Below, in pieces: positions 1 to 8,416 of a stretch of 64,000 bases of DNA. Under the pieces are notes generated by a model that was not told the origin of the DNA, did no database searches, and saw only the letters and a program-made list of their open reading frames with translations. The translations under genes were made by a program, and so were the position numbers. Source of the stretch: Halobacillus fulvus (lineage in GTDB: Bacteria > Bacillota > Bacilli > Bacillales > Halobacillaceae); NCBI GenBank assembly GCA_004078665.1, contig SCFO01000006.1:62001-126000 (forward strand). The letters run 5' to 3'. Position 1 is the first letter of the stretch; every line of letters starts with the position of its first letter.

Positions 1-351
1 CCTCATGATCGTATGTACACGCATCACCAGCTCCCTCGGGCTGAACGGCTTGACCATATAATCATCCGCCCCGATCGAAAGCCCGTTCAACAGGTCCTTT
101 TCTCCGACCTTCGCTGTCAGCATCAAGACCGGTGTCGTGTACTGCGTACGAATCTGACGGCAGACGTCCTCTCCGGAAATATCCGGCAGCATCAAGTCCA
201 GGATGACAAAATCGATGGACGAACGCTTCATTTCTTTAAGAGCGCCCTGCCCATGATCTGATTCAATGACTTCATGTCCTTCTTTCTTCAAATAAGATGC
301 CACAACATCTCGTATTTTTGCTTCGTCGTCAACGATCAGGATGGTACTCAT
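1..351 (-). CDS. OmpR-type response regulator, receiver domain (partial, C-terminus off window)
   Basis: The first 117 residues are a receiver domain: the start reads MSTILIVDDE, the phospho-acceptor Asp lies in the VILDLMLPD context, and the Lys is in GADDYMVKPFS. This is the N-terminal half of a two-component response regulator. The DNA-binding domain lies beyond base 1, so OmpR/PhoB type is inferred from the receiver. The ATG at 351 is preceded by an AGGAGG site. The partner kinase is not in view. Confidence 0.9.
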   Translation of the reverse strand, partial: MSTILIVDDEAKIRDVVASYLKKEGHEVIESDHGQGALKEMKRSSIDFVILDLMLPDISGEDVCRQIRTQYTTPVLMLTAKVGEKDLLNGLSIGADDYMVKPFSPRELVMRVHTIMR

Positions 352-396
352 TTGATCAGCCTCCTCTGGCTAGGTGGGTTTCGTTGGGCGGTTCAG

Positions 397-428
397 CGGG
401 ACAATCGGGGACGGTTCCCACTGTCCCA
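397..428 (+). repeat. REP-like palindromic element, copy 1
   Basis: A 32-bp element with imperfect terminal inverted repeats (GGGACA ... TGTCCC) around a GGGGACGGTT core. It lies between the divergent response regulator and GNAT genes. It belongs to the intergenic family repeated 15 times in the first 15.5 kb. The right part is diverged (TTCCCAC instead of TTCTCCC). Confidence 0.85.
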
Positions 429-518
429 TTTTACCGTTCATTTTATCACACCAAACCGCCCGTCCACCCGGGGCTGTAGTATGATAAAGACAACTCAACA
501 CCGACAGGAGGAGAACGA

Positions 519-1391
519 TTGACGATTGTAAGAAGAACTAAACTGTCACCTGATGAATTAAACGACGTCCGGCAGCTTCTGCAAACATGCGAGAAACACG
601 ACGGCATACACCTCGAACTGAGCTTGAACCTTAGCATGCATGATCAGGACGAGGGTTCCACACGTTATGATTTTCTCTTTTATGAAGGAGACGATTTGCA
701 AGGATATCTTGCGAGCTACGCCATTGTCGATCCGAAGCATTTGGAAATGGGAGGCATGGTGGCGCCGGAGCGCCGAAGAGAAGGGATTTTCCGCTCCCTT
801 TTGCAAGCAGCCGCGGAAACATTCAGAGAAAACGGCATTCAGGAAGTGCTTCTCGTTGTAGAGAATACTTCTGAGGAAGGAAAAGCGATGGCGGAATCCC
901 TTCGCTTTCCGTTGAGTCATTCTGAATATATGTTAAAGCATAGTGGGAGCGAACCGGAGACAGCAGACGATCACGTGCAGCTAGACTTGGCAAGCGAAGA
1001 AGATGTGCCTGCCTTGACTTCCATTCATGCTAAAGCGTTCGACGATTCGGAGGAAGAGGCCGCCACGGTCATCGATCATAATATGGCCTCGTCATCCTAT
1101 GATGTGTTCGTCGCGCGGCTGGATTCGGAAATCATTGGCTCGGTTTCCGTCATGAACAACCACCCGAATTATTTTCTATCTGCCTTCTCTATCGATCCTG
1201 TTCTACAAGGGCAAGGGTTGGGCGGTCAAGTCTTACGTCAGACCGTAGCAAGATTGCTTTTACGAGATGGAGCCATGGTCATGATTGAAGTAGAAGTGGA
1301 CAATCGCCATGCGCTCAAACTCTATCAGAACAGTGGGTTTGAAATTGTGATGGGGCACGACTATTACCGCTTCGGGTTTGAGGAGTTTTGA
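519..1391 (+). CDS. Two-domain GNAT family N-acetyltransferase
   Basis: A 290-residue protein with two GNAT-like halves. The N-terminal half (about residues 1-145) contains the GGMVAPERRREGI strand/P-loop region. The C-terminal half (about 150-290) has the acetyl-CoA loop LQGQGLGGQ and the NRHALKLYQNSGF signature. The start is TTG at 519 after a CAGGAGGAG ribosome site; no better ATG exists. The acetyl acceptor cannot be told from sequence. The gene stands alone between two REP-like elements. Confidence 0.85.
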   Translation: MTIVRRTKLSPDELNDVRQLLQTCEKHDGIHLELSLNLSMHDQDEGSTRYDFLFYEGDDLQGYLASYAIVDPKHLEMGGMVAPERRREGIFRSLLQAAAETFRENGIQEVLLVVENTSEEGKAMAESLRFPLSHSEYMLKHSGSEPETADDHVQLDLASEEDVPALTSIHAKAFDDSEEEAATVIDHNMASSSYDVFVARLDSEIIGSVSVMNNHPNYFLSAFSIDPVLQGQGLGGQVLRQTVARLLLRDGAMVMIEVEVDNRHALKLYQNSGFEIVMGHDYYRFGFEEF

Positions 1392-1401
1392 TGGGGACGG
1401 G

Positions 1402-1433
1402 TGGGACAATCGGGGACGGTTCTCCCTGTCCCA
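1402..1433 (+). repeat. REP-like palindromic element, copy 2
   Basis: A 32-bp consensus-like copy beginning TGGGACAATC and ending CCCTGTCCCA. It lies between the convergent GNAT and lipoprotein genes and abuts both stops. A partial extra GGGGACGG lies just before it at about 1393-1400. Confidence 0.9.
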
Positions 1434-2234
1434 CTATCCTTCCTCGATAAAACGAATATCTACCGTTTCATAATCCTCTACCATCCAAATCAATGATCCC
1501 GAAAGGACATAGTCCGCCACTGTATTTTCAATGGTGACTTTCTGTTCGAATTGCGTCATCCCTAAACGCTCCGGCTCACTCTTCTCAAGCTTCAATTCTG
1601 GCTTGTTCGTTCGTACCTCGACCTCGATAATGTCCGCTTTCAACTCTTGATTTTCCTGTGACACCTTAAACTTCCCTTCCACAGTCAGTCCGTCTTTAAA
1701 AGGAGATGCATCCGGGATATTTTCTTTTGGTGACTCTGTATCAACCATTTTTTCCAAATTAAAACTTTCAATCCCATAGGTCTTTCTTACATAAAGAGAG
1801 TCATAGAAACGTTCGATTTGTTCATAGATTTCAGGGTGATCCTCTTTTGTCCTATAAACCTTAGCAACGTCCCCTTCCTTAAACGAAACAAATAACCCAT
1901 CTCCCGCTTGTGTCATACTCAATTGAGCATAAATATCGCCTTCAGATAGAAAAAAGGTTGTGAGAGAAGGTACCGCATCAATCAATCGCGTCTGATCCGT
2001 AATATCGTTTCCTTTTAATTCTTCCAGTTCCAAAGTGCGGACTAGCCCTAGAAAATCATCGACCTGATCTGGATTAGCTGTCTCTGCATTCTCGACGTTG
2101 CTCATTCGGCTGCTATCACTCGTCATATTAAGCTCAGTTTGTTCTTTCTTAACAAAAATATCATCTTCCAACGTATATGTCGGCTGACAGGCCGCCAGCA
2201 AAAGCAAGGCAGAAATAAATATCATAAATCTCAA
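1434..2234 (-). CDS. Predicted lipoprotein of unknown function
   Basis: A 266-residue protein with a type II signal peptide: a hydrophobic stretch then the lipobox LLAAC, with the lipid-bearing Cys at residue 16. The mature part is acidic, probably anchored outside the membrane, and shows no domain I recognise. The start is TTG at 2234, seven bases after an AAAGGAG site; an ATG at 2225 is the alternative. It ends next to a REP-like element and stands alone. Confidence 0.75.
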   Translation of the reverse strand: MRFMIFISALLLLAACQPTYTLEDDIFVKKEQTELNMTSDSSRMSNVENAETANPDQVDDFLGLVRTLELEELKGNDITDQTRLIDAVPSLTTFFLSEGDIYAQLSMTQAGDGLFVSFKEGDVAKVYRTKEDHPEIYEQIERFYDSLYVRKTYGIESFNLEKMVDTESPKENIPDASPFKDGLTVEGKFKVSQENQELKADIIEVEVRTNKPELKLEKSEPERLGMTQFEQKVTIENTVADYVLSGSLIWMVEDYETVDIRFIEEG

Positions 2235-2260
2235 CGAATCGCTCCTTTATGTAAAGATAG

Positions 2261-2292
2261 CGGGACACTTGGGGACGGTTCTCCCTGTCCCT
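2261..2292 (+). repeat. REP-like palindromic element, copy 3
   Basis: A 32-bp copy starting CGGGACACTTGGGG and ending CTCCCTGTCCCT, located between two leftward genes. It may serve as a hairpin between them, but it has no T-run of its own. Confidence 0.88.
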
Positions 2293-2299
2293 CTTAAAC

Positions 2300-2719
2300 T
2301 TAAAACACGACCTCAAAAATTAAATAAAATCGATATAACGCAATGATCACCATCACGGCTAATCCTGCTATCAATAAGTAACGAACCTTATAAGCCCAGT
2401 AAAACTTATATTCCTCAGGATCGCTCCACTTCCTCAAATCCCTTTTCACATAATAAAATAAAATGACGACAAGTGGAACGACAATAAATAGAATAAAAGC
2501 AGAAAACAACCACTGGTCAATCTGGACCATGCCGTCTTCTGAAAACAACGGCCTCAACCCTTGGCCGACTGCTACAATGAGTAAAGCGAGGAGCATGGCA
2601 TTAGACGTGATCACATCGGCCAGCTTCTTCCCTTTCTTCAGATCCCTCACCACAAAAAAAGGAATCAAAACCGCCAATGCGACAGCTGCTACGAGAAAAA
2701 ACAGTGAATTTCCGGACAT
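2300..2719 (-). CDS. Small integral membrane protein, unknown
   Basis: A 139-residue protein with about four hydrophobic segments: near residues 3-22, 36-52, 68-88 and 113-133. Charged loops follow, including RDLKKGKK and KRDLRKW. I chose the ATG at 2719 because an AGGGAGGAA site sits just before it. A longer frame reaches 2845 but would run through a REP-like element and past the ribosome site. No family is recognised. Confidence 0.7.
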   Translation of the reverse strand: MSGNSLFFLVAAVALAVLIPFFVVRDLKKGKKLADVITSNAMLLALLIVAVGQGLRPLFSEDGMVQIDQWLFSAFILFIVVPLVVILFYYVKRDLRKWSDPEEYKFYWAYKVRYLLIAGLAVMVIIALYRFYLIFEVVF

Positions 2720-2796
2720 ATGTATTCCTCCCTGAAAGTCTCTACGAATCAAGTGAGGAAAAGTTCCCATAAAAGTGGTATTCTGCTTGTCCAGCG

Positions 2797-2827
2797 GGAC
2801 AGGGAGAACCGACCCCAACTGTCCCAC
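2797..2827 (-). repeat. REP-like palindromic element, copy 4 (reverse)
   Basis: A reverse-orientation copy (GGGACAGGGAGAACC ... AACTGTCCCA) upstream of the iron-uptake operon. A decayed forward half (TATTCTGCTTGTCC, about 2781-2794) abuts it, so this was probably once a head-to-head pair. Confidence 0.85.
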
Positions 2828-2853
2828 GCCCAACAAATTCCCCACACCCCATT

Positions 2854-2908
2854 GACAATGATTATCATTTACATTAACCTAACTAATAGTGATAATCATT
2901 TTCAATTA
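2854..2908 (+). promoter_or_regulatory. Two Fur-box-like operators before iron-uptake operon
   Basis: TGACAATGATTATCATT at 2854-2870 and TGATAATCATTTTCA at 2891-2905 both resemble the Bacillus Fur box (7-1-7 TGATAAT-n-ATTATCA). The first overlaps a TTGACA hexamer at 2853-2858. They lie 20-70 bases before the binding-protein start, so iron-dependent repression by Fur is inferred. The -10 is not clear. Confidence 0.8.
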
Positions 2909-2925
2909 AATGAGGAGGAACAGGA

Positions 2926-3915
2926 ATGGATACATACTTTTCACCTGTTAAAAAATCGGGACTACTCGTCTCGTTACTATTATTGATTGCTTTTCTAGCC
3001 GCTTGCGGAAGCGATTCAGCTTCTTCTGAAGGGGATTCCGAAGAAGGAACGAACGAAGAATCTTCAGCTTCCTATGAAGTAGAACACGCCATGGGAACAA
3101 CGACATTGGAAGAGAAGCCTGAGAAAGTAGTAACGCTATACCAAGGGGCAAACGATACGGCCACAGCTTTTGGTGTAACGCCTGTAGGGATTGTTGAATC
3201 ATGGGTACAGCAGCCTGTCTATGATTATTTGAAAGAGGATTTGGAAGGTGTTGAGATTGTAGGACAAGAGACTCAGCCGAACCTTGAAGAGATTGCCGCT
3301 CTTGAACCGGATTTGATTGTGGCGACGAAAACGCGTCACGAAGAAGTATATGAACAATTGCAGCAGATCGCTCCTACTGTCGCGACAGAAGAAGTCTTTG
3401 ACTTCAAAGGTACGGTCAGCCTGATGGGTGAAGCATTAGGCGAAGAGGAAAAGGCAGAAGAAATTTTGAACAACTTCGATGAACGTGTACAGGATCTTCA
3501 GGGTAAATTGGAAGCGAAGCTCGGGGATGAATGGCCACTTAACATTTCCATCTTGAATTTCCGTGCCGATCATGCTCGGATCTACTTCGAGAGCTTTGCT
3601 GGAAGTATTCTAAGTGATGTCGGATTCGAACGTCCAGAAAATCAACAGTCTGACGATTGGGGAATCCAGCTTACAGACAAAGAGAGCATTACGGAAATGA
3701 ATGCAGATGTTTTCTATATCTTTATGGAAGAAGATGAAGCGGTCAAAGCCAACTACGAAGAATGGACAAACCATCCGCTATGGGCGAATCTTGATGCTGT
3801 CCAGAATGACCAAGTGTACATGGTGGACCAGGTCGTGTGGAATATGGCCGGCGGAATCAAATCAGCGAACCTCTTGTTGGATGATTTGTATGACCGATTT
3901 GAATTGGAAAAGTAA
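2926..3915 (+). CDS. Iron-siderophore ABC transporter substrate-binding lipoprotein
   Basis: A 329-residue class III binding protein of the FecB/FhuD type. It has a signal peptide with lipobox FLAAC, then an acidic Ser/Glu linker. The binding fold includes the sections EKVVTLYQGANDTATAFGV and EEIAALEPDLIVATKTRHEE and a C-terminal QVYMVDQVVWNMAGG. It should capture ferric siderophore or ferric citrate outside the membrane and hand it to the two permeases downstream. The start at 2926 follows GAGGAGGAACAGG. Fur boxes lie upstream. It looks most like the B. subtilis YfiY/YfmC group, but the ligand is not determined. Confidence 0.92.
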   Translation: MDTYFSPVKKSGLLVSLLLLIAFLAACGSDSASSEGDSEEGTNEESSASYEVEHAMGTTTLEEKPEKVVTLYQGANDTATAFGVTPVGIVESWVQQPVYDYLKEDLEGVEIVGQETQPNLEEIAALEPDLIVATKTRHEEVYEQLQQIAPTVATEEVFDFKGTVSLMGEALGEEEKAEEILNNFDERVQDLQGKLEAKLGDEWPLNISILNFRADHARIYFESFAGSILSDVGFERPENQQSDDWGIQLTDKESITEMNADVFYIFMEEDEAVKANYEEWTNHPLWANLDAVQNDQVYMVDQVVWNMAGGIKSANLLLDDLYDRFELEK

Positions 3916-3983
3916 GAGTGCTGAGCGACAGGCAGGGGATAATCTCCTGCCTGTTTTAAAATGTAAAGGGAGGAGGATTCGTT

Positions 3984-5000
3984 ATGAATGGAAGGACTAA
4001 TCGTCGCTATCGGAAAATCGCCATACTTGTTTCAAGTGTTCTGCTTTTTTGCGTCTTCTTTTTATTGAGCGTCATCCTCGGCAAAACCCCGACGTCATTA
4101 TCTACTGCCTTCGACGCGTTCTTCCGCTTCGATTCCTCCAATACCGAACATATCATCCTCACGACCTCCCGAATTTCACGCGCCGTGATTGCTACTGTCG
4201 TCGGAGCGAGTCTAGCGATGGCTGGGGCATTGATGCAGGCTCTCACACGAAACCCGCTGGCTGCCCCTGACATTTTCGGAATCAATGCCGGAGCACTCTT
4301 TTTCATTGTAGCAGCAGCGACGTTCTTTTCTGTGGAATCGTTGACGGGTTATATGTGGATCGGGTTCATTGGAGCAGGAGTAGCCGGCACGCTCGTCTAT
4401 TTCCTCGGATCTATAGGAGAAGACGGGTTATCCCCTGTTAAAATCGTTCTCGCCGGCGCTGCGATCACCGCCCTTTTCGTATCGTTCACCCAAGGCATGC
4501 TGGTCATTGATGAACAGCGGATTCAAAGCATTTTATTCTGGCTTGCCGGTTCCGTATCGGGCAGGGACATGGACATGCTTCTCCCCGTTCTTCCTTTTAT
4601 TATCGTCGCGACCATCATCGCTCTGTTACTTGGAAAGCCTCTGAACATCTTGATGAGTGGCGATGATGTCGCCAAAAACTTGGGCCAGCGAACGATTACT
4701 GTAAAATTGTTAATCGGGATCGTCGTCGTCTTCCTTGCCGGAGGATCGGTGGCGGTAGCCGGTTCCATCGGATTCATCGGACTTGTCGTTCCGCACATCG
4801 TCAAAAAAGTGACGGGTCCCGATTATACGTGGATTCTTCCGATCAGCGCCCTGACTGGAGCCAGCCTGCTTCTGATCGCAGACATCACGGCACGCTTTAT
4901 CATTATGCCACGGGAAATGCCGATCGGTGTCATGACTGCACTGATCGGGACCCCGTTTTTCCTGTTTATCGCAAGAAAAGGAGTGAAAAAACATGGGTGA
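3984..5000 (+). CDS. FecCD-family iron-siderophore ABC permease 1
   Basis: A 338-residue protein with about nine to ten transmembrane segments. Family signatures include GALMQALTRNPLAAPDIFGI, the SGDDVAKNLG loop that contacts the ATPase, and AGSIGFIGLVVPHIVK. It forms the membrane channel with the next permease. The ATG at 3984 has an AGGGAGGAGG site. It overlaps the following gene by 8 bases, so the two are translationally coupled. Confidence 0.93.
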   Translation: MNGRTNRRYRKIAILVSSVLLFCVFFLLSVILGKTPTSLSTAFDAFFRFDSSNTEHIILTTSRISRAVIATVVGASLAMAGALMQALTRNPLAAPDIFGINAGALFFIVAAATFFSVESLTGYMWIGFIGAGVAGTLVYFLGSIGEDGLSPVKIVLAGAAITALFVSFTQGMLVIDEQRIQSILFWLAGSVSGRDMDMLLPVLPFIIVATIIALLLGKPLNILMSGDDVAKNLGQRTITVKLLIGIVVVFLAGGSVAVAGSIGFIGLVVPHIVKKVTGPDYTWILPISALTGASLLLIADITARFIIMPREMPIGVMTALIGTPFFLFIARKGVKKHG

Positions 5001-6039
5001 GTACATACACGTACGCACAAAGTCTGGACGGCTATCCTTCCAGGTTCGAAAAAAATCGATATTCCTCCTTATCGGTCTGGCCATTCTCACCATGGCTGTA
5101 TTTCTCATCAGCCTTGCATCAGGAAGCAACTACATTCCGGTTCAAGACGTAATCGCTGTTCTGATCGGCATCAGTGAAGACCATGCATTCGTATTGAACG
5201 AACTAAGGATGCCGAGGGTACTGATGGGTTTCATGGTCGGAGCTTCTCTTGGAGTGGCCGGCCTGATTCTGCAGGGGGTCATCCGCAACCCGCTTGCCTC
5301 CCCTGACATCATCGGTGTCACAGGAGGTGCTTCGGTCGGTGCCATCCTGTTCCTCTCTTTTCTGGCAGGAACCGTAAGCGTCGTCTGGCTGCCACTCGCA
5401 GCGATTCTTGGTGCCTTCGTGGCGACGACTCTCATTTACAGCCTTTCTTGGAAAAACGGTGTGACCCCTATCCGGCTGATTTTGATCGGAATCGGGATAT
5501 CAGCGCTTATGAATGCAGTCGTCACGATGCTGATCGTGCTCAGCGATACGACCGTCACGACTCGTTCATATCTATGGCTGACCGGGAGTTTATACGGGTC
5601 CAACTGGGAGGAGATCGGGTTGATGATTCCTTGGGTCTTGGTCCTACTTCCGATTGCGCTCTTATTTTCCAACATTGTCAACGTAAAAGAGCTCGGAGAT
5701 GATGTCGCGAGTGGGTTAGGTATTCACGTACAAAAATACCGCTTCATCCTAATTGCCGTGAGTGTCGCCCTCGCAGGAGCAGCTGTAGCGTTTGCCGGCG
5801 GGATCGGATTCATCGGACTGATTGCCCCGCACATTACCCGGCTGATCTTGGAACGGTCGTTTGCCATCCTCGTCATCGGCTCTGCGCTCATCGGCGGCAT
5901 GATGGTACTAATCGCTGATATCGTAGCGAGAACAGCGTTCCTCCCGCTCGATATTCCAGCAGGGGTTTTCACTGCCGGCATCGGCGCACCCTTCTTTATT
6001 TATTTACTTTACCGAAATCGGCAGGTGACTAGTGGATGA
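4993..6039 (+). CDS. FecCD-family iron-siderophore ABC permease 2
   Basis: A 348-residue paralogue of the preceding permease. It has the same landmarks: LILQGVIRNPLASPDIIGVT, LGDDVASGLG and AGGIGFIGLIAPHITR. The two should form a heterodimeric channel. The ATG at 4993 follows AAAAGGAGTG inside the previous gene. It overlaps the reductase gene by four bases (ATGA). No ATP-binding subunit follows, so the ATPase must be encoded elsewhere, as with the shared YusV (FhuC-type) ATPase of B. subtilis. Confidence 0.93.
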   Translation: MGEYIHVRTKSGRLSFQVRKKSIFLLIGLAILTMAVFLISLASGSNYIPVQDVIAVLIGISEDHAFVLNELRMPRVLMGFMVGASLGVAGLILQGVIRNPLASPDIIGVTGGASVGAILFLSFLAGTVSVVWLPLAAILGAFVATTLIYSLSWKNGVTPIRLILIGIGISALMNAVVTMLIVLSDTTVTTRSYLWLTGSLYGSNWEEIGLMIPWVLVLLPIALLFSNIVNVKELGDDVASGLGIHVQKYRFILIAVSVALAGAAVAFAGGIGFIGLIAPHITRLILERSFAILVIGSALIGGMMVLIADIVARTAFLPLDIPAGVFTAGIGAPFFIYLLYRNRQVTSG

Positions 6040-6665
6040 ACAAGCTGTGGAATATGAAAGAAATGAACGAGGAAGACGTGTGCCGCCAGTTTCTCAAGCA
6101 GCAGCAAAAAAGGATTCATGCACCGGATTTGCGCACGACCGCCTCGATGATGATGAAGCGTCATGCCCAGTTACTCGTCCGCTTCATTTTCGCTGCCTAC
6201 GTAAAGGACAAACGCTTCATCCGGCTTGACCCGGCCTCAACGTTCCTTGATGAAACTCTTGTCCTGAATGCAGAACGGCCTATAGAAGTGGACAGAAAAT
6301 TCTGGGTGACCGGTATATTCGCCGACCACTTGACTCCCTTCCTCCGTACTCTCCATCACTTCACCCGCCTTCCAGAACGGATCTTGTGGGAAAATATCGC
6401 AGTCCGTGTGAATTCGTTTTTCCGTAAAACGATGGAAACGGAGTCGCTCACCTGTGAGGAAGAAGCGAGGGCACTTGAGCTCTACTCGCTTTTGGAAAAT
6501 GCGGAACCGGACAGCTTCGGAGCCACGGTCCATCCTTTGAAGACCTACCTCGTTCCGAAAAATCAGCTGACCTCAATGCAAACACGCAAGACATGCTGCC
6601 ACTTCTATCGTCTGGAAAAAGACAAAGAAATGGACTATTGCCTAGTCTGCCCACTAAAAAAATGA
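6036..6665 (+). CDS. FhuF-like ferric-siderophore reductase
   Basis: A 209-residue cytosolic protein. The C-terminus has a Cys-Cys pair followed by 13 residues and CLVC, matching the [2Fe-2S] motif of FhuF-type siderophore reductases (CC-X10-C-X2-C in the E. coli protein) with a longer spacer. The N-terminal 180 residues are weakly conserved. It probably reduces imported ferric siderophore to release iron. It is the last gene of the operon and overlaps the permease at ATGA. The cluster spacing differs from the classical motif, so cofactor binding is inferred. Confidence 0.75.
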   Translation: MNKLWNMKEMNEEDVCRQFLKQQQKRIHAPDLRTTASMMMKRHAQLLVRFIFAAYVKDKRFIRLDPASTFLDETLVLNAERPIEVDRKFWVTGIFADHLTPFLRTLHHFTRLPERILWENIAVRVNSFFRKTMETESLTCEEEARALELYSLLENAEPDSFGATVHPLKTYLVPKNQLTSMQTRKTCCHFYRLEKDKEMDYCLVCPLKK

Positions 6666-6688
6666 GTGGAGAAATGGGCATGATGGGG

Positions 6689-6720
6689 TGGGACGATCGG
6701 GGACGGTTCTGCTTGTCCCA
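6689..6720 (+). repeat. REP-like element, copy 5 (left arm of a pair)
   Basis: A forward copy (TGGGACGATC ... CTTGTCCCA) directly joined to a reverse copy at 6721. Together they form a 64-bp head-to-head palindrome between convergent operons. Confidence 0.92.
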
Positions 6721-6752
6721 CGGGACAGGGAGAACCGTCCCCAACTGTCCCG
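6721..6752 (-). repeat. REP-like element, copy 6 (right arm of a pair)
   Basis: A reverse copy (CGGGACAGGGAGAACC ... ACTGTCCCG) that abuts copy 5 with no spacer. The pair can fold into one long hairpin and may block read-through between the convergent iron-uptake and ABC-export operons. Confidence 0.92.
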
Positions 6753-6775
6753 CTCACCCAAAAACCCGGACTAGC

Positions 6776-7477
6776 TTACTCATCTACCATCCGCTTCTTA
6801 TAAACCACAACAGCAAGCCCGACTGTCAGAACTGTCCAGGCAGCGATGAGTCCGAGTGCTTGCCACATTTCACCGGAGCCTTCCACCTGGAAAAGCAGTT
6901 CCGCCTGCATATTCGGAAGATACGTAAGCACATCCACCAAAATACTATCGCCAAGCAGCCCTTGGAACATCGACCCCATTCCCAAAATAAATATGACAGG
7001 CAGGATGATGATCGACGCTTCGATCAGCGTTTTGGCCAGCAATCCAAGCAGCGTACCAAGCGCTACGTAAAATACAAACAATAAAGCGAAACCTGCCCAG
7101 CCCGCGATTGGGACGTCGATCGCCACATCAAGGATCATCCAGCTAATCGCGGTCACGATCACACTGATCAGAACCGATAACACACTTTTCCCTGTCAGTA
7201 TTTCAGCGGTCGAAGCCGGGGATAGCATCAATCCTCTCAACGTCCCTTTTTCTTTTTCCTCTGCGATAATCGCCGCCTGGATATAGGCACCGACGGACGC
7301 AAGCGTCATGTTCGTAATCAGCGGAATCAAATAGGAAGCCTCCGCCCCTTCAATTCTTCCCAGCATGAACGCATAGAAAAGTGGCAGAAAGAACGCCGTG
7401 GAAACATACAGGTTTTTCGATAAGTCTTTCAAATCCTTGCTAAAAATCGCATATACGCGCTGAAATGAGAATGTCAT
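6776..7477 (-). CDS. ABC-2 type exporter permease
   Basis: A 233-residue integral membrane protein with six predicted segments. It carries the ABC-2 signature around EEKEKGTLRGLMLSPAS, a charged cytosolic loop followed by a return to the membrane. It should be the channel partner of the ATPase directly upstream, with which it overlaps by four bases (ATGA). The substrate is unknown. Small two-gene exporters of this type often handle peptides, antibiotics or lipids. Confidence 0.9.
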   Translation of the reverse strand: MTFSFQRVYAIFSKDLKDLSKNLYVSTAFFLPLFYAFMLGRIEGAEASYLIPLITNMTLASVGAYIQAAIIAEEKEKGTLRGLMLSPASTAEILTGKSVLSVLISVIVTAISWMILDVAIDVPIAGWAGFALLFVFYVALGTLLGLLAKTLIEASIIILPVIFILGMGSMFQGLLGDSILVDVLTYLPNMQAELLFQVEGSGEMWQALGLIAAWTVLTVGLAVVVYKKRMVDE

Positions 7478-8313
7478 GCTAAATTCCTCCCTGTCACTTC
7501 GATAAATACCTGGCCAAGCGTCGGTTCCGCTGTATGGATCGATACGACTTGCCCCGAACTCATATAGTTGTAGATCGCTTCGGCACCTTCCGCTGTATTT
7601 TCAACGGTCACAGTCTCTCCGCCGTGAAGTTTCACGTGAATCATCCGGCTCGAGAAGCGATACGATAGCGATGCAGGGCTTCCTTCCTCGACCACTTTGC
7701 CTTTATGTAGCAAGGCGACATGGTCGCATAGCGCTTCTGCTTCATGCATATCGTGTGTCGTCAAAAAGATCGTCGTTCCCTTCTCCTGAATCTTCCTCAA
7801 CCCGTCATGGATTCGCTCTTTCGTCACCGGATCGAGCGCCGCTGTCGGCTCATCGAGAAACAGCAGGTCAGGTTCATGTAAAAGCGCCCGGGCAAGCAGC
7901 ACGCGCTGGGTCATTCCTTTGGAAAGCTTTGCTACCTGTGTCCGCTCGGCATCCTGCAGATCCACCATCTCCAGCACCTCGCTAATCCGGCGTATCGGCA
8001 CCCGATACAGGCGGCAAAAGAGAAGCAGGTTGTCTCGGACTGTCAGCCTCGGATAGAGCTGGCTATTATCCGTCATGATCCCGATACGTTGGAGCTGATC
8101 AGGATGGGCGATCTCACCCGCGTCCTTACCGAATACGCTGATTTTCCCACTGTCGGCTTTCAGCTGACCCGTCAGCAACTTGATCGTCGTCGTTTTACCC
8201 GATCCACTCGGGCCAAGAAATCCGAAGACTTCTCCTTTTTTAACGTTGAAACTCAGACCGTCCAGCACTTTTTTGCCGTGAAAAGATTTATCTACACCTT
8301 CTAAATGGATCAC
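7474..8313 (-). CDS. ABC transporter ATP-binding protein
   Basis: A 279-residue ATPase. It has Walker A GPSGSGKTTTIK, signature LSKGMTQRVLLARALLHEP, Walker B DLLFLDEPTAALDP and an H-loop His in TTHDMHEAEALCDH. It energises the permease encoded next. The C-terminal 60 residues form the extra strand domain common in drug and peptide exporters. The start follows GAGGGGGAAACG. A pseudo-ATPase/LytTR regulator gene lies about 100 bases upstream on the same strand and probably controls it. Confidence 0.93.
   Translation of the reverse strand: MIHLEGVDKSFHGKKVLDGLSFNVKKGEVFGFLGPSGSGKTTTIKLLTGQLKADSGKISVFGKDAGEIAHPDQLQRIGIMTDNSQLYPRLTVRDNLLLFCRLYRVPIRRISEVLEMVDLQDAERTQVAKLSKGMTQRVLLARALLHEPDLLFLDEPTAALDPVTKERIHDGLRKIQEKGTTIFLTTHDMHEAEALCDHVALLHKGKVVEEGSPASLSYRFSSRMIHVKLHGGETVTVENTAEGAEAIYNYMSSGQVVSIHTAEPTLGQVFIEVTGRNLA
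7629..7644. promoter_or_regulatory. Weak parS-like sequence inside ABC ATPase gene
   Basis: AGTTTCACGTGAATCA matches the Bacillus parS consensus TGTTTCACGTGAAACA at 14 of 16 positions. It lies inside a coding region and may be chance, but some Bacillus parS sites are genic. Confidence 0.3.
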
Positions 8314-8416
8314 ATCGTTTCCCCCTCGATTGGTTTCTTCACATCTATCGTAGAAGAAAAAACCACTCCCCGCCGCTGTTTAAGGATGAAAGGAGGGAAA
8401 ATGACGTTGAATGAGC

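Noticed and set aside
2720-2845. N-terminal extension of the 2300-2719 membrane protein through the REP element
   Set aside because: It would translate a repeated intergenic palindrome, and a strong ribosome site lies at the downstream ATG.
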